NCBI GenBank assembly: GCA_024449915.1
Contig: JAMZAV010003211.1
Coordinates: forward strand, 49,637 to 113,636
Source of the DNA: Sweltsa coloradensis
Taxonomy: Eukaryota > Arthropoda > Insecta > Plecoptera > Chloroperlidae
Length of the DNA stretch: 64,000 nt
Direction: 5' to 3'
Shown here: positions 1 to 10,274 of the stretch, one piece after another
Layout: each line of letters opens with the position of its first letter
Numbering within the stretch: the stretch's first letter is position 1
Position numbers and translations under genes: made by a program
The notes under the pieces: generated by a model
Seen by the model: only the letters and a program-made list of their open reading frames with translations
Told to the model about the DNA's origin: nothing
Database searches by the model: none

Positions 1-335
1 GCTATTCCAAAATTTACGGCAATAATAAGCCTTTTCTTTTCTTTAAATGAATTCACGCGAACTCCTGTCACTAAATGAAAAAGTAAAACAAAAGATGGTG
101 AAATTTTCAGTGTTCTTTGCTAATTTGCTGATTTACATGGCTGTGGAATGCAGTGGAAAATAACATTTGTTGTGTCTGTTGTGCATTGGAAATTTTTGAT
201 TGGATGAGAGTTGCCCCAGACTTAACCAGGCCTTATCCTGCCATGTCCTGCATTATCCCGTCCTTATACCACTTATACCCGGGATAAATGTACATGAATC
301 GGGGCCCTGGTGATTAACTAGGTAGTTTGCGGATA
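1..335. other. AT-rich stretch with no recognised gene
   Basis: No long open frame, RNA gene or clear repeat was seen. It runs directly into the SINE-like sequence that starts near 336. Confidence 0.5.
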
Positions 336-500
336 GGATAATTAAAATAATCCGAGGGCTATTCAATCCCTTGCATTCGCATTAGCGACTGAGGAAAAGC
401 TCGAAAAAAACCTTCATTCAGGATTGCCGGTCTCGACGTGATTCGAGCCCGGGGTCATATCCATAGGACAGACATCACTTATGCACTACGTAATGATTGA
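336..500 (-). repeat. SINE-B copy (minus strand)
   Basis: Read on the minus strand this contains CGAGACCGGCAATC, then TTTTTTCGAG, then TTTTCCTCAG and a GCGAATGCAAG block. The same blocks occur in the same order on the plus strand at 53640-53815. The part ahead of them (GGGCTCGAATCACG) resembles a degenerate polymerase III B box, which suggests a tRNA-derived SINE. The family name is not known to me. Confidence 0.5.
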
Positions 501-559
501 ATTATTATTACAGAATATTTCATTTTATTGCTCCGGGGGCAAGCAAGTCTGCCAAGTAA

Positions 560-2085
560 TGTTTGTGGCTTGTTGGTCCAAAGGATAGCGTCCCTGCTTC
601 CATAGTAGAAGGTCGCTGGTTCGATTCCCGACTTGAATCAACCCATAATCTATGGGAAGAGTATCGCATTACATCCACTGAGAGTGTGGCTTTGAAACCG
701 TCTTAGCAACGAAGAACACAACAAGTTATAAATGGTTGTTCCGAAGTAGTTAGGTCTATGCTGACTCATCCGCGGATGAATCATGGTAATATGTGAACTA
801 GGATTTATAATGTCCGATTATTTCGTCAATCGATGGCGTCGTCGGTTCGGAATTCGGATCGCTTTAATTGAAGTCCGTCACTGAAATTACATCTTTTACA
901 TGCAACATGCATGTTTGCAATTATGATTTGTATTTTTTTTAAACCCTCAATTGCATCAATTGTTTTGATTACCAGAACGATAATAATATCATACATAGAG
1001 GCTTGGGCGCAATTTAAACACCACTCTGAGCGTCTCAATTGCAGTTCTTCCGTACTTTACGAACTATGGGAAGAAACATCCACATATAATTCATTCTGTT
1101 GTTTTATGTGATATAATTACATTCTTATTTCTCGTACATAGGTCATTTTCCCCTGCGAGTGGGACTTAGGAGGTATATTATAAAATTACATTATCGCTTA
1201 TGCACCTAGATGTTTCCAAGAATTGTTCAGATCATTAAAAAGTAAAAAAAAAGTTTTAATATTGTTCCGGGTATAGTACCCAAATCATTGCTATTTGCTT
1301 GGGTAAGTTATAATGTATAGAGATATTATGATTACTAAAAATATGCATTATAATGAATAATAATTTTAATTCCCTGCACCATGGGGATTGTTATTCTGCC
1401 AATGTACCAACCGTCTCGATTAACCTTGAAACCTTATACTTCGAATAAGTGATTTCCATTTTACTTTTATTTTGCAAAAACTGTTTGTCCAAGCAATTGA
1501 AAGCAAAGACAAAAAGAATCATCTAAGTAGAAAACCTACAACGTAGTTTTGCAATGCAGTTCATCTCTTCATGGCGTGTGAATGCCACTTGCAAAGTGTG
1601 GCCGAAGAATTCAAGAAACAAAACAAATGAAACGTGAACATGATCACATTTACATTTTAGTTTTCCCCCAGTTTTTTTTAAATATAATTATTGTTCCCTG
1701 CGTTTATATGTTATAGTAGACACTAGAGGCGAGCGTGTAAAGTATGTCAAACATCACATTACTAACGTATTTCGTCGCGAGTGTACGTTAATGTTCATAG
1801 TTGAACTCAATGTACCTCATTCTATATGTGTGCACATGTTTAAATAAAAATTCTCAAAGTCTATGTAAATAATGTGTAATAATCTTAACTCACCAGTGTA
1901 ACACATGCCTATGTGGGACGCATTATAATATAAACTACGAGATTTTTTAGATTTCTTTCGTGTATTTTTCGTCGAATGTGTCAATCCTTATGTGAAAATA
2001 CGTTCTATTTATCTTTGTTGTGAGTAAAAATAACTTTGTTTACAAGGATACACGTTCTGAGGAAGTAAGCGTATAGCGTAGCATA
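560..2085 (+). repeat. Composite repeat, left copy (mate of 38846-41095)
   Basis: This segment starts with a tRNA-like SINE head (about 562-640) containing TGGTTCGATTCCCG and a SINE-type body containing GCTTTGAAACCGTC. About 1.3 kb of non-coding AT-rich sequence follows. Nearly the whole segment recurs in reverse orientation at 38846-41095. Shared anchors include CCGACGACGCCATCGATTGG near 830 (seen in reverse near 40210), and TACGTATTTCGTCGCGAG-like sequence near 1765 (seen in reverse near 39300). The left copy lacks the hAT insertion present in the right copy, so it shows the empty site. No protein is encoded; the short open frames are not conserved between the copies. Confidence 0.75.
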
Positions 2086-2117
2086 TAATAAATAAATAAA
2101 TAAATAAATAAATAAAA

Positions 2118-2216
<99 letters not shown>

Positions 2217-2219
2217 ATT
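2086..2219. repeat. (TTTA)n microsatellite, SINE tail
   Basis: This is about 130 bp of AAAT/TTTA units with one interruption. It abuts the 3' end of the minus-strand SINE at 2217-2545, so it is best read as that SINE's expanded tail. The open frame of repeated LFIY residues across it is a by-product. Confidence 0.9.
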
Positions 2220-2545
2220 TATATTTAGTCTACCCACTCAGTCATATAACTGATTTTCAGTGGGGGGCAGGAAACTAAAGCGATCAATCCAACCCTGCAG
2301 GCCCCGACGTAATCGACGAGGGAGCGATAACCAACCAAAGATCGATATTTTTTTAATATTGGAAATCTAGTAATCAGTAGTATGGACAGTGCGCCCGCGG
2401 ATCAACGCCAGAATCAATAAGGCCGATTCAGAACAACTTTAAATTTATTATGTGCCTCGTTGCTAGGACGGCTGAAACGGCACAGTTGCTAAATCAGCAG
2501 TTAAAACCTTCTGACTTAACGGGAATCGAACCATGGACCATGTTA
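2217..2545 (-). repeat. SINE-A copy with truncated tRNA head (minus strand)
   Basis: On the minus strand this reads from the B-box part of the tRNA-like head (GGTTCGATTCCCG) into the SINE-A body. Body landmarks are GCCGTCCTAGCAACGAGG, GTTCTGAATCGGCC, GGCGTTGATCCGCGGG and CCCCCACTGAAAATCAG, ending in the TTTA tail. The same body occurs at 6120-6360, 38433-38845 and 46762-47188. The 5' end of the head is missing or unclear. Confidence 0.8.
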
Positions 2546-2880
2546 TTCATTTCAATTTACAACAATAAAAATAAGAAAAAAACATAAGGAGAGGATAGAA
2601 CACTTGCTAGAATATCCATCTTTTCATCTATGCAGGTTTGTGGCAATGAGGTTGACCTTGGCAGAATTTTCGTCGTTGTAGTGAGTCGGACATTAATTAA
2701 TCATGTCGAGCTGTCTATCAGTGCATTACCCCTCTCGCGGCTGGCGGCTAGTGCCATATTTGTATGCCGAAAAATCGAGGTGGGGATAAATATGTTCACG
2801 CCTTTCCCTCCCCCGTCCTTCACCCCGCAAGATTGTAAATTTCCAACAATAAGTTCCTACGGGTGGTTATAATCCTGTTA
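2546..2880. other. Spacer without a supported gene
   Basis: A good acceptor-like TCATCTATGCAG lies at 2624-2635. It is followed 45 bp later by a donor-like GTGAGT, with an open frame between them. This was judged too weak to call an exon. Nothing else was recognised. Confidence 0.4.
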
Positions 2881-2965
2881 AGTATCTTTGGGGGGACCGT
2901 GGGCCCAAAAATGTCAAAAAACAACTTTGAACTTAACAAATTAAATCATTCAAAGTCCATCATTC
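2880..2965 (-). repeat. R-family repeat fragment
   Basis: The block GGGGGGACCGTGGGCCC followed by AAAAATGTCAAAAAAC is shared with 47190-47262 and, in the other orientation, with about 8660 and 9110. It directly precedes the palindrome at 3061-3444, just as its twin precedes the palindrome at 47298. Confidence 0.65.
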
Positions 2966-3060
2966 ACACCTTGATAGCAAACGAACAACAAAAAGATGTA
3001 ATATCCAACCAAATACAAAAATTTGTAAAAAAAAAAAAAAAAACGTCAGCCAAGCTCTCC

Positions 3061-3444
3061 TTCAAAATTCTTCGGCTGTGAATGCTGTGAGATATAGAAG
3101 TTGAGCCAAGCTTTTTATTCTTTCTCCCTAGTTTCGCTTTGAAAATAAGTAAGATCATTTCGCCTGTTGACGAGCGCGAAGCCAACGATTTTTGTGGTAA
3201 AAAAGTAAAATGTTTAAACTCGAAATCATAAAAAAATGGCTTGGCCATTGAATTTGGTTCATGGCCAAGATTTTTTTTATGATTTCGAGTTTAAAAATTT
3301 TACTTTTTTTACCACAAAAATCGTTGGCTTGGCGCTCGTCAACAAGCGAAATGATCTTACTTATTTTCAAAGCGAAACTAGGGAGAAAGAATAAAAAGCT
3401 TGGCTCAACTTCTATATCTCACAGCATTCACAGCCGAAGACTTT
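3061..3444. repeat. Long palindrome (foldback), arms about 187 bp
   Basis: The left arm (3061-3248) and right arm (3261-3444) are near-perfect inverted copies around a 12-bp loop. Landmarks are TTCGGCTGTGAATGCTG on the left and CAGCATTCACAGCCGAAG on the right. Both arms contain a translatable frame (residues KPFFYDFEFK... on one side) only because they mirror each other. A sister palindrome lies at 47298-47792. A poly-A run sits just to its left. Confidence 0.9.
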
Positions 3445-3449
3445 TATAA

Positions 3450-3630
3450 TAATATATATTATAACCAAAATATATATAATATAATAAATGAAAAATAAAA
3501 TATAAATAAAAAATATAATATATAATAACCAAAAAGTGCTATAATTGCAATACATTGTAATAATATATAAATATAATTAAAACTATTGTACTTACGGTAA
3601 AATTTCTAATGACATATTTTGTAGAGCATT
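3450..3630. other. AT-rich spacer
   Basis: Strongly AT-rich, with TATATAATA-type low-complexity sequence. No gene is seen. Confidence 0.5.
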
Positions 3631-3632
3631 AA

Positions 3633-4135
3633 AAACCGATTGCTTCCTACGGCATCGAAATCATATGGCCCTACCTCTCACAAGCCAATCTCACACAATT
3701 AGAATCGGTTAAGACCCTATATATGAAAAAGATCCTTTCTCTATCTAAATTTACTCGTTGCCGCTTGGTATATGAGATGGTAGATGAATCATTGTTTGTT
3801 GCTGACCTACAGTTAAAATTTAACCTAAGCCAATCAGATGCCTTTCGTACTGTCGTTCATAACTGCATGTCAAAACGCCTTGAAATTAGACCTGAATTCT
3901 TTACTATTTATCTGTTCAAAAATGATGATTGGAAAAAACCTCTTGTCAAAAACAGGCATGTGCTAACCCGTGTAGCAGCTCACGGTTTTCACCATTTGTT
4001 TTGCAAAGTTCCATTCATCATATACAGACTGCAAATGTTCCCACTGTGCTCGGGATTGCGACCTGTATCATTACTGATCTTGCCACAAAGGGTCTTGTCT
4101 AGAATCAGGTATAAAAAGTACAATATAGTCTGAAA
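3633..4135 (+). pseudogene. LINE ORF2 C-terminal fragment
   Basis: The open frame begins upstream of the ATG at 3723, with IASYGIEIIWPYLSQ followed by LESVKTLYMKKILSLSKF. This layout (Y-G-x-E, a hydrophobic stretch, then a lysine-rich helix) is what follows the RT domain in Jockey/CR1-type non-LTR retrotransposons, so this is probably the C-terminal tail of ORF2. The RT core is absent upstream, so the copy is 5' truncated, as LINEs often are. The frame probably shifts near residue 110 (after HHLFCK). The 3' UTR continues beyond the F1 insertion to a poly-A-like end near 5072. Family assignment is inference; a decayed host exon is less likely. Confidence 0.6.
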
Positions 4136-4152
4136 TGTTTAATTGATTATAA

Positions 4153-4898
4153 CTAGGAAAACGCTAAAGTCCCGCCGCGTTGATGGATGAGCTTTTTAAA
4201 GTTTTTAGTTTGCGTGGGATATCTTTACTTTTGCAAGTGCTTTGTTTTGTTGCCTACGCATTGTAGGTGATTGTTGTCAAGTTTCTATTGTTTCTTGTCA
4301 ATTGGTATTATTTATCGTAAAAAACTTATATTAAAAGCTTTATTTCTATGGATTCTGGCTAACTTTTTCAACTTTTTCTTTCAAAAGGTACTACATCACT
4401 ATAACCTTAAAGTCCATGTATAATATAAACGCTGTAGCCCCACCCGTTTGGTCAGAATTGGCCCAAATGGCACGAAAATATCACACAAAAAATCAAAAAA
4501 CTTATATTAAAAGCTTCATTTCTATAGATTCTGGCTAACTTACTCAATTTTTTCTTTCAGAAAGCAATACATCATCATTACCTTAATGTCCATGTGAAAT
4601 ATGAACGTTGTAGCCCAACCCGTTTGGTCAAAATCGGCCCAAATGTCACGAAAATATCGCACTAAAAATCGAAAAAAATCGTAAAAGTACGATATTCATG
4701 AGAAATATTTCTTCGATTGTACCCAAAAATGTAGCAAGTCTAAGTTCAGAGAAAACGAAGGTCGTGTAAAATTTTCATCAAGATCGCATATGCCGTTTGC
4801 CCGGTAGAGAGCGAACAAACAGACGGAAAAAAAAAAAAACACCCGAGCTAAATGTTTTGGGGGGTCGGTGAAATTGAAGTCTTCCTTTCGCTCATCCA
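4153..4898 (-). mobile_element. F1 Helentron-like (HINE-like) element, minus strand
   Basis: This is one of the cleanest F1 copies (746 bp). On the minus strand it starts TGGATGAGCG and ends GCTCATCCATCAACGCGGCG, then GGACTTTAGCGTTTTCCTAG. The 5' tag TGGATGAGC recurs inverted just before the 3' hairpin AACGC/GCGTT, followed by the CTAG terminus. This is the asymmetric terminal inverted repeat plus 3' hairpin layout known for Helentrons and HINEs. Inside are two copies of a roughly 172-bp unit (4325-4498 and 4499-4670). There is no coding capacity: the 67-aa frame starting MDERKEDF is repeat sequence. It sits inside the 3' UTR of the LINE fragment to its left and is flanked by T residues. Confidence 0.75.
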
Positions 4899-5072
4899 AT
4901 TATATAAATATGTACTTTGTAAACTTGTTATTTTATTAATCATTTATCCTGTCATTGTCATAGCTGAAATGTTTAACTGACTGTGACTACTTGTGTACTT
5001 TGTATGATGTAATGTTGCCTATGTTACGCCATAGTTGGTGTAGTACTCTCTGGAGTTTAATAAAAGTAAAAA
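4899..5072 (+). repeat. LINE 3' UTR with A-rich end
   Basis: This continues the LINE tail from 3633-4152. CTGAAATGTTTAACTGACTG at 4970 resembles the sequence at 4131 just before the F1 insertion. It ends with TTTAATAAAAGT and a run of 13 A, a typical retrotransposon 3' end. Confidence 0.5.
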
Positions 5073-5397
5073 AAAAAAAACAATACCTGGTTTATCCGAA
5101 TCTGATGATTATTTCTTGAGTTGCAGCAATTTTTAGAACTATTTTGGCGGCCATCTTGTGGACGCCATGACAGGTGACTTATTTGCTACCATGCGTGTCC
5201 CCCGTGAAAATAACATTCTAAAATATGTCTTTTACCAGCTCCTAAATTTTGGTGCTGGTTTCCGGATTTGAAATGTTTCTATAGTTTTAGCAGCTTGTTC
5301 CACGGACTACTAACTCTGCATTTGGATGAAGTTTGTTAACTCTGATAAGAGTTGCTTCTAGATTGTCAATAAATTGTAATATGTTAGTAGAGGGTGG
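5073..5397. other. Spacer without recognised features
   Basis: No open frame, tRNA or clear repeat was recognised. It contains a CCATCTTGTGG-type block but nothing diagnostic. Confidence 0.4.
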
Positions 5398-5712
5398 TCA
5401 ATAAACCGAAAGGATGATCACTTCCATTCTAGCTCCACTCCACAGGGTTCCAGTGTACTCAAACTCTTTTACAATGCAATTATCATGAATGCCTGGAATA
5501 AGGATAGTATGAAGCCATGATTTTGCTAATATTGCAACCCCGCCACGAGTGTTGGTGGTGGCTGTGTGTGGTGTGTGTGTTGTTCTACAGTAAATGCTGG
5601 AAGTACAGTACTGGGGAATTGAAAGTTTTAATGCTTCCGATAGGCAGACAGCCAGTGTTCCGAAATTCAGAATATGTTTGGCCGACTCTGGCGACTGGAT
5701 ATCAAGCAACAC
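5398..5712 (-). pseudogene. LINE endonuclease-domain fragment
   Basis: The minus-strand frame reads ...VCLSEALKLSIPQY... then TRGGVAILAKSW and ends ARMEVIILSVY. This order (a CLSEAWL-like strand, a GGVAI strand, a VxxVY strand) matches the middle of the APE-type endonuclease domain of non-LTR retrotransposons. The catalytic GDFN and SDH motifs fall outside the fragment. It is about 100 residues and truncated on both sides. The assignment rests on motif spacing and is moderate. Confidence 0.45.
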
Positions 5713-6115
5713 TTCATCAACTTTATTTTTAGAGATCGATTGTTAAGGTTCGTTATGCTAGAGAGTGCCTTTTGTGATGATACATGCTGAGTATTGATTA
5801 GGTCAGTCTTTGCACATCAATAGTCAGATTATTGGCAGTTCTTCCTATTTTATTTCTTGTAGGTGATTTCCACACAGCTGAAATTGGCAAGGGTAACAAT
5901 TTTTAATAAGGGTAAAAGTAAAAAGAGCGATAGGAATAATTCTTATCTAAATCTAATACCTATATCAACTTTCAATTGTAGAAAAATTTATTGGAAATAT
6001 TTCGCACGTGAGGTTATTATGTGAAATGGATGCATCTGAAGGTTTAGTGCAAACCGGCATGGTTTTAGGAAAGGTAGGTGAACGCATAGTGCATTTCTAG
6101 TATTTACAGATTTTT
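5713..6115. other. AT-rich spacer
   Basis: Nothing recognised. The 70-aa minus-strand frame at 5988-6200 overlaps the SINE and is not credible. Confidence 0.4.
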
Positions 6116-6119
6116 TTCT

Positions 6120-6362
6120 TTTTCTGGCGTTGATCCGCGGGTGTATGCGTAACGCACTGTCCATACCACTGATTGCTATATTTCTTATTAAAAATATCAA
6201 TCTTTGGTTAGTTATCGCTCACTCGTCGATTGCGTCGAGGCCTACAGGGTTGGCTTTGTCGCTTTGTTTTACTGTCCCCCACTGAAAATCAGTTATATAA
6301 CTGAGTGGGTAGACTCTAAATACGATTAATTTTATTTATTTATCTTTATTTATCTATTGAGG
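6120..6362 (+). repeat. SINE-A body, 5' truncated
   Basis: Starts at TCTGGCGTTGATCCGCGGG and runs through CACTGTCCATACCACTGATT, CGCTCACTCGTCGATTGCG and CCCCCACTGAAAATCAG to a TTTATTTATC tail. The tRNA-like head is missing. It matches the 3' parts of the copies at 38433 and 46762. Confidence 0.8.
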
Positions 6363-6432
6363 GATTGATGATCGGAATGGTAAGGTGGGAGCTGTTTTTG
6401 TTGATCTTAGGAAAGCATTTGATTCAGAAGGT
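6361..6432 (+). pseudogene. Tiny LINE RT motif A scrap
   Basis: The frame from 6361 reads GIDDRNGKVGAVFVDLRKAF then DSEG. GAVFVDLRKAFDS is the conserved motif A of non-LTR reverse transcriptases, with the catalytic Asp in F-V-D. Only about 24 codons remain, directly after the SINE tail, and the frame becomes unrelated after 6435. This is a retrotransposon crumb, not a gene. Confidence 0.5.
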
Positions 6433-6587
6433 GCCGGTTTTTACCTCTTTTATTAAAACTAAAAACCAGGTAAAACTTAAGTCCTTATATTTGGTAACAA
6501 TTTTGACGGAGTACTTTTCAAAGATTTTTTTTATCAATCTTGCAAAACATAGATCAAAAGTATTTAATCTTTTTTGTGGAGTATAAG

Positions 6588-6755
6588 GCCCCTTTTATTT
6601 ATTCTCTACATAGATTATCTATTATAATGGCCGGAATCAATTATTGATGTGCGTAGCGAGCGAAGCAAAGATTCCATACACTACACTGGAGAAAAAAATC
6701 CGGATCAATATTAGGCCCCTTTTATTTATCCACTACAAAGATTATATATCTACTA
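6588..6755 (+). repeat. 125-bp direct duplication carrying an F2 end
   Basis: GGCCCCTTTTATTTATTC at 6588 recurs as GGCCCCTTTTATTTATCC at 6713. GGCCGGAATCAATTATTGAT at 6630 recurs at 7530, beyond the F1 element. The second copy is therefore split by F1 (6756-7524), and the first copy shows the approximate pre-insertion site. At about 6645-6705 the first copy carries the start of an F2 element (GCGTAGCGAGCGAAGC), which stops at ATCCGGAT. Confidence 0.6.
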
Positions 6756-7524
6756 CTAGGAAAACGCTAAAGTCCCGCCGCGTTGATGGATGAGCTTTTT
6801 AAAGGTTTTAGTTTGCGTGGGATATCTTTACTTTTGCAAGTGCTTTGTTTTGCTGCCTACGCATTCTAGGTGAATGTTGTCAAGTTTCTTTTGTTTCTTG
6901 TCAATTGGTATTATTTACCGTAAAAAACTTGTATTAAAAGCTTTATTTCTATGGATTCTGGCTAAATTTGTCCACTTTTTCTTTCAAAAGGTACTACATA
7001 ACCATAACCTTAATGTCCATGTATAATATGAACGTTGTAGCCCCACCCGTTTGGTCTGAATTGGCCCAAATGGCACGAAAATATCGCACAAAAAGTCAAA
7101 AAACGTATATTAAAAGCTTTATTTCTCTCGATTCTGGCTAACTTTTTCAACTTTTTCTTTCAGAAAGCAATACATCACCATAACCTTAATGTGTATGTGA
7201 AATATGAACGTTGTAGCCCCACCCGTTTGGTCAGAATCGGCCCAAATGGCACGAAAATATCGCACTAAAAATCGAAAAAAATCGTAAAAGTACGATATTC
7301 ATGAGAAATATTTCTTCGATTGTACCCAAAAACGTGGCAAGTCTAAGTTCAGAGAAAACGAAGGTCGTGTCAAATTTTCATCAAGATCGCATATGCCGTT
7401 TGCCCGGTAGAGAGCGAACAAACAGACGAAAAAAAAAAAAAACAGAAAAAAAAAAAAAAAAAAACACATCGAGCTAAATTTTTTGGGGGGTCGGTGAAAT
7501 TGAAGTCTTCGCTTCGCTCATCCA
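6756..7524 (-). mobile_element. F1 Helentron-like element, minus strand
   Basis: 769 bp, with intact CTAG and TGGATGAGC ends. It contains two internal units of about 172 bp, each with TTTCTATGGATTCTGGC-like and CCACCCGTTTGGTC landmarks. Near its 5' end (7429-7462) the A-run is expanded compared with other copies. It is inserted in a duplicated AT-rich segment. Confidence 0.75.
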
Positions 7525-7545
7525 ATAATGGCCGGAATCAATTAT

Positions 7546-8156
7546 TGATGAGCGTACCGAGCGAAGCGAAGATTCTATTACACTACACGGGGAAAAAATC
7601 CGGATTGTTTTGCTTTCTTTTTTTCCTTTTGGTTGTATTTTTTAGTGTTTGTTAACACAATTCCGGCTAAACTGAGACTCCAATTGCGATGAAATTTTAT
7701 GTAGGCCTTCTAAATCTCTGAACTTAGAACGGCCACGTTTTTGAGCGCAATCGAAAAATTGTTTCTCATGAAAATCGCAATTTTACGATTTTTTTTTGAT
7801 TTGTAAAAAATGTCTTCGACTTATAACACCTACGTGCCTTATTCGATTGTAATGCTTTCTTTCACAAAACCTTAATTTTATAAATCAATATATTCGTGTG
7901 AAATATGAGTTCAATCGAAACATTATTTCTCATGAAAATTGCAATTTTACGATTTTTTTCGATTTTTAAAAACATTCTTCGACTTGTAACACATACCTAC
8001 ATGCTTTATCCGATTGTAATGATGCTTTCAAAGAACCTTAATTTTATGATTTTAATATATTCGTGTGAAATTTGAGCGCATCAAAAAATTATTTCTCATG
8101 AAAATCGCAATTTTACGCTTTTTTCGTTTTTAAAAATTACGTTCATCCAACAATGC
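7546..8156 (+). mobile_element. F2 Helentron-like element, degraded
   Basis: Starts TTGATGAGCGTACCGAGCG and continues with the F2 signature ACTACAC...GAAAAAATCCGGA and CACGTTTTTGAGCGCAATCG. Three imperfect internal units of about 155 bp follow, each with TTTCTCATGAAAAT(C/T)GCAA. It ends at CGTTCATCCAACAATGCG, so the 3' hairpin and CTAG terminus are eroded. Confidence 0.65.
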
Positions 8157-8350
8157 GTCTGAAAAAGCGTTTACAAAGCTTCCTATTATTTTATATGGTA
8201 ATCACTTGGGTTTCTATTTAGAAGGTGTGGATGTCGAAGAGATGTTAAGAAGTCTTCGAGAAGTTCTCAAGAGGATGGATGCTTGGTTAAAAACTCAGGA
8301 ACTTGATATAATTTTACTATAACATTTTTATGATTTTTTACAAGGCTAAT

Positions 8351-8656
8351 TGGATGAGCGAAGCAAAGATTCCATTCAACTACACTGGAGAAAAAGATCC
8401 GGAATGTTTTTGATTTTTTTCTTTTCTTTTTTCTGTTTGTATTTCTGTGTTTGTTAACACGATTCCGGCTAAACCGATACTCTAATTAACATGAAATTTT
8501 CTGGAGCCCTTCGAAATCTCTTATATTAGAACTGCCACGTTTTTGAGCGCAATCAAAAAATTATTTCTCATGAAAATCGCAATTTTACGATTTTTTATAT
8601 TTTTATTTACATGCTTTATCCGATTGTAATAATTGTTTCACAGAACCTTAATTCTT
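8351..8656 (+). mobile_element. F2 element, 3' truncated
   Basis: Starts TGGATGAGCGAAGCAAAG followed by the F2 signature TACACTGGAGAAAAAG. It is cut at about 8656, where the R-family repeat begins with GGTCCCACGGTCC. The middle is also shortened relative to 26902-27666. Confidence 0.65.
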
Positions 8657-9415
8657 TTTGGTCCCACGGTCCCCCCAAATTTCCCCCCTTGTGTTTTGGG
8701 CGCTAGATATTTATAATGGGGAAGAGCATGTTTTATTTCAAGTTTGTACAAATTACTACGCCTGAGTAATTACGCGTTTTGATTTTGATTTGATTTTCCC
8801 CGATTTCTATTGCTCGGTTTTGGTTTTGAAATAAAGTGATTGCGCATTAGGGACATCTAAGTGTGGTAACAAGTTTAAAAGTTTTAAAGATGAACAGTTT
8901 TCTCTGTATTACGTCTTATTCATGAGAGTACGAAATTACCTAGCTTTAAATAATTTTGATTCTCTCCGGTACCCGTTACCCAATTTTGCTTTCCATATTC
9001 AAAATTGATAAAGGATGAAAGATATCAAAGTGTATTCCACGTGTAAAACTTCTCACTTGTAGCGTTTTCTTCGAATGATTATTTTTTTAAGTTCAGAGTT
9101 GTTTTTGACATTTTGAGCCCACGGTCCTCCCAAATTTAGACCCTTGTGTTTTGGGCGCTATGTATTTATAATGGTGAAGAGCATGTTTAATTTCAAGTTT
9201 GTACAAATGACCTCGCTTTAGTAATTACGTGTTTTGATTATCATCCTAATTTTGATTTTCTCCGGTATACACACATACACGATTTTGGTTTTGAAAGCAA
9301 AAGGCACTGCGCCTGAGGTACATCTAAGTGTGGTCCAAATTTCAAAGTTCTAAGATGCAGCGTTTTTTCTGTATGCTCTTTTTTCTCCGTGGAGAATTAG
9401 CTAGCTAGCCAGCTA
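8657..9415 (+). repeat. R-family repeat, two units
   Basis: Two diverged units (about 8657-9105 and 9106-9400). Each has CCACGGTCC(C/T)CCCAAATTT, TGTGTTTTGGGCGCTA and TTTCAAGTTTGTACAAAT, then a block ending with CATCTAAGTGTGGT. The whole recurs inverted at 45485-46250. It is non-coding. Class unknown; no terminal inverted repeats or RT motifs were seen. Confidence 0.65.
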
Positions 9416-9512
9416 GCCCCCAAGGCAGAACGCATGATCTCATTTTTGCAACTCTGTATGCCAGCTACCTTTTATCATAGTGTCAGGAGTTAATGCGTTC
9501 TGCCCTGGGAGT
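9416..9512. mobile_element. Small TIR element (about 97 bp)
   Basis: The ends read CCCAAGGCAGAACGCAT and, inverted, CCCAGGGCAGAACGCAT, around about 60 bp with no coding capacity. The inverted copy of the surrounding repeat near 45.4 kb does not show it, which suggests an insertion. The target duplication could not be settled. Confidence 0.45.
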
Positions 9513-9540
9513 AAAGAGAAATTCAGAATGTCATATCAGC

Positions 9541-9720
9541 TCATATACCGAGTTTCCAGATTGTTAATCTTTCGGGGCGGCGTGTGCAGATAGCTGAAAA
9601 CCCCCCAACTCGGGTAGCTGTATACAGGGGTGCGAGTTCGTCGTCGCCAAAGCAGTCGCGTGCGCTTGGTTGCGGACGGCGACCGTCGCCCTTGATAAAC
9701 TCAAATGCAAATGTCCCCGA
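9541..9720 (+). repeat. Repeat shared with 45241-45400 (inverted)
   Basis: CGGGGCGGCGTGTGCAGATA and GCTGAAAACCCCCCAACTC occur here; their complements occur near 45320-45370. The 66-aa minus-strand frame here and a plus-strand frame there are partly similar only because the DNA is similar. Confidence 0.6.
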
Positions 9721-9906
9721 GTACTCAACACATGGATTCAAGCCCCAGCAGGGATAATTTTTTTAAATTCTGAATTGTATTAAACAAATTATAGAACATG
9801 TATTTTGAATGCAAACATACTATTTGTCCAAGAAAATAACTCCATTTAAACCCACTATATAGTGAATTTGGGGTACAAGCATGAAAATTGGTTAAAATGT
9901 TCTTTA

Positions 9907-10113
9907 CTACGGAAACGCTAAAGTCGTTGTTAAACGAGTAAGTGAGCCATGTGTATAGTACCCGGTATCATTCCCCATACTGAACTAGATCCAGCAACAT
10001 CCCATTTCCTCCCATATACCCAAGGCTGGATCTAGTTCAGTATGGGGAATGATACCGGGTACTATACACATGGCTCACTCACTTGTTTAACAACGACTTT
10101 AGCGTTTCCCTAG
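9907..10113. mobile_element. Palindromic F4-type element with two CTAG-type ends
   Basis: Arms 9907-9995 and 10025-10113 are nearly perfect inverted copies around a 29-bp loop. Both ends carry the CTAGGGAAACGCTAAAGTCG terminus (one base changed at the left) and an inner ACGAGTAAGTGAGCC-type tag, the inverse of the F4 5' end TTAGACGAGTGAGCG. It looks like two Helentron-type 3' ends head to head. A diverged relative is at 60490-60768. Confidence 0.75.
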
Positions 10114-10274
10114 CTATTTAAATTGAACATTCAAAATGCGAATCGTGTTCGAAACGTATTAGCATGAAACATTAACAAATTTCAAACATAAAACAAAATC
10201 ACCTAATTTTTATTTCCCATTTAACACCCCTCAAAAATAATATGTGGGTGTAAAAATATAAAAAAAAGTTCTAA

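Noticed and set aside
2040..2237. Repeated LFIY open frame
   Set aside because: It is simply the translated (TTTA)n microsatellite.
2636..2680. 45-bp open stretch between acceptor-like TCATCTATGCAG and donor-like GTGAGT
   Set aside because: Short enough to arise by chance, with no supporting neighbours and flanked by repeats.
4696..4899. Recurring open frame MDERKEDFNFTDPPK... seen in several F1 copies (also 27675-27902, 32396-32587)
   Set aside because: The frame follows from the element's own 5' end and A/T runs. It is interrupted or shifted between copies, which does not fit a selected protein.
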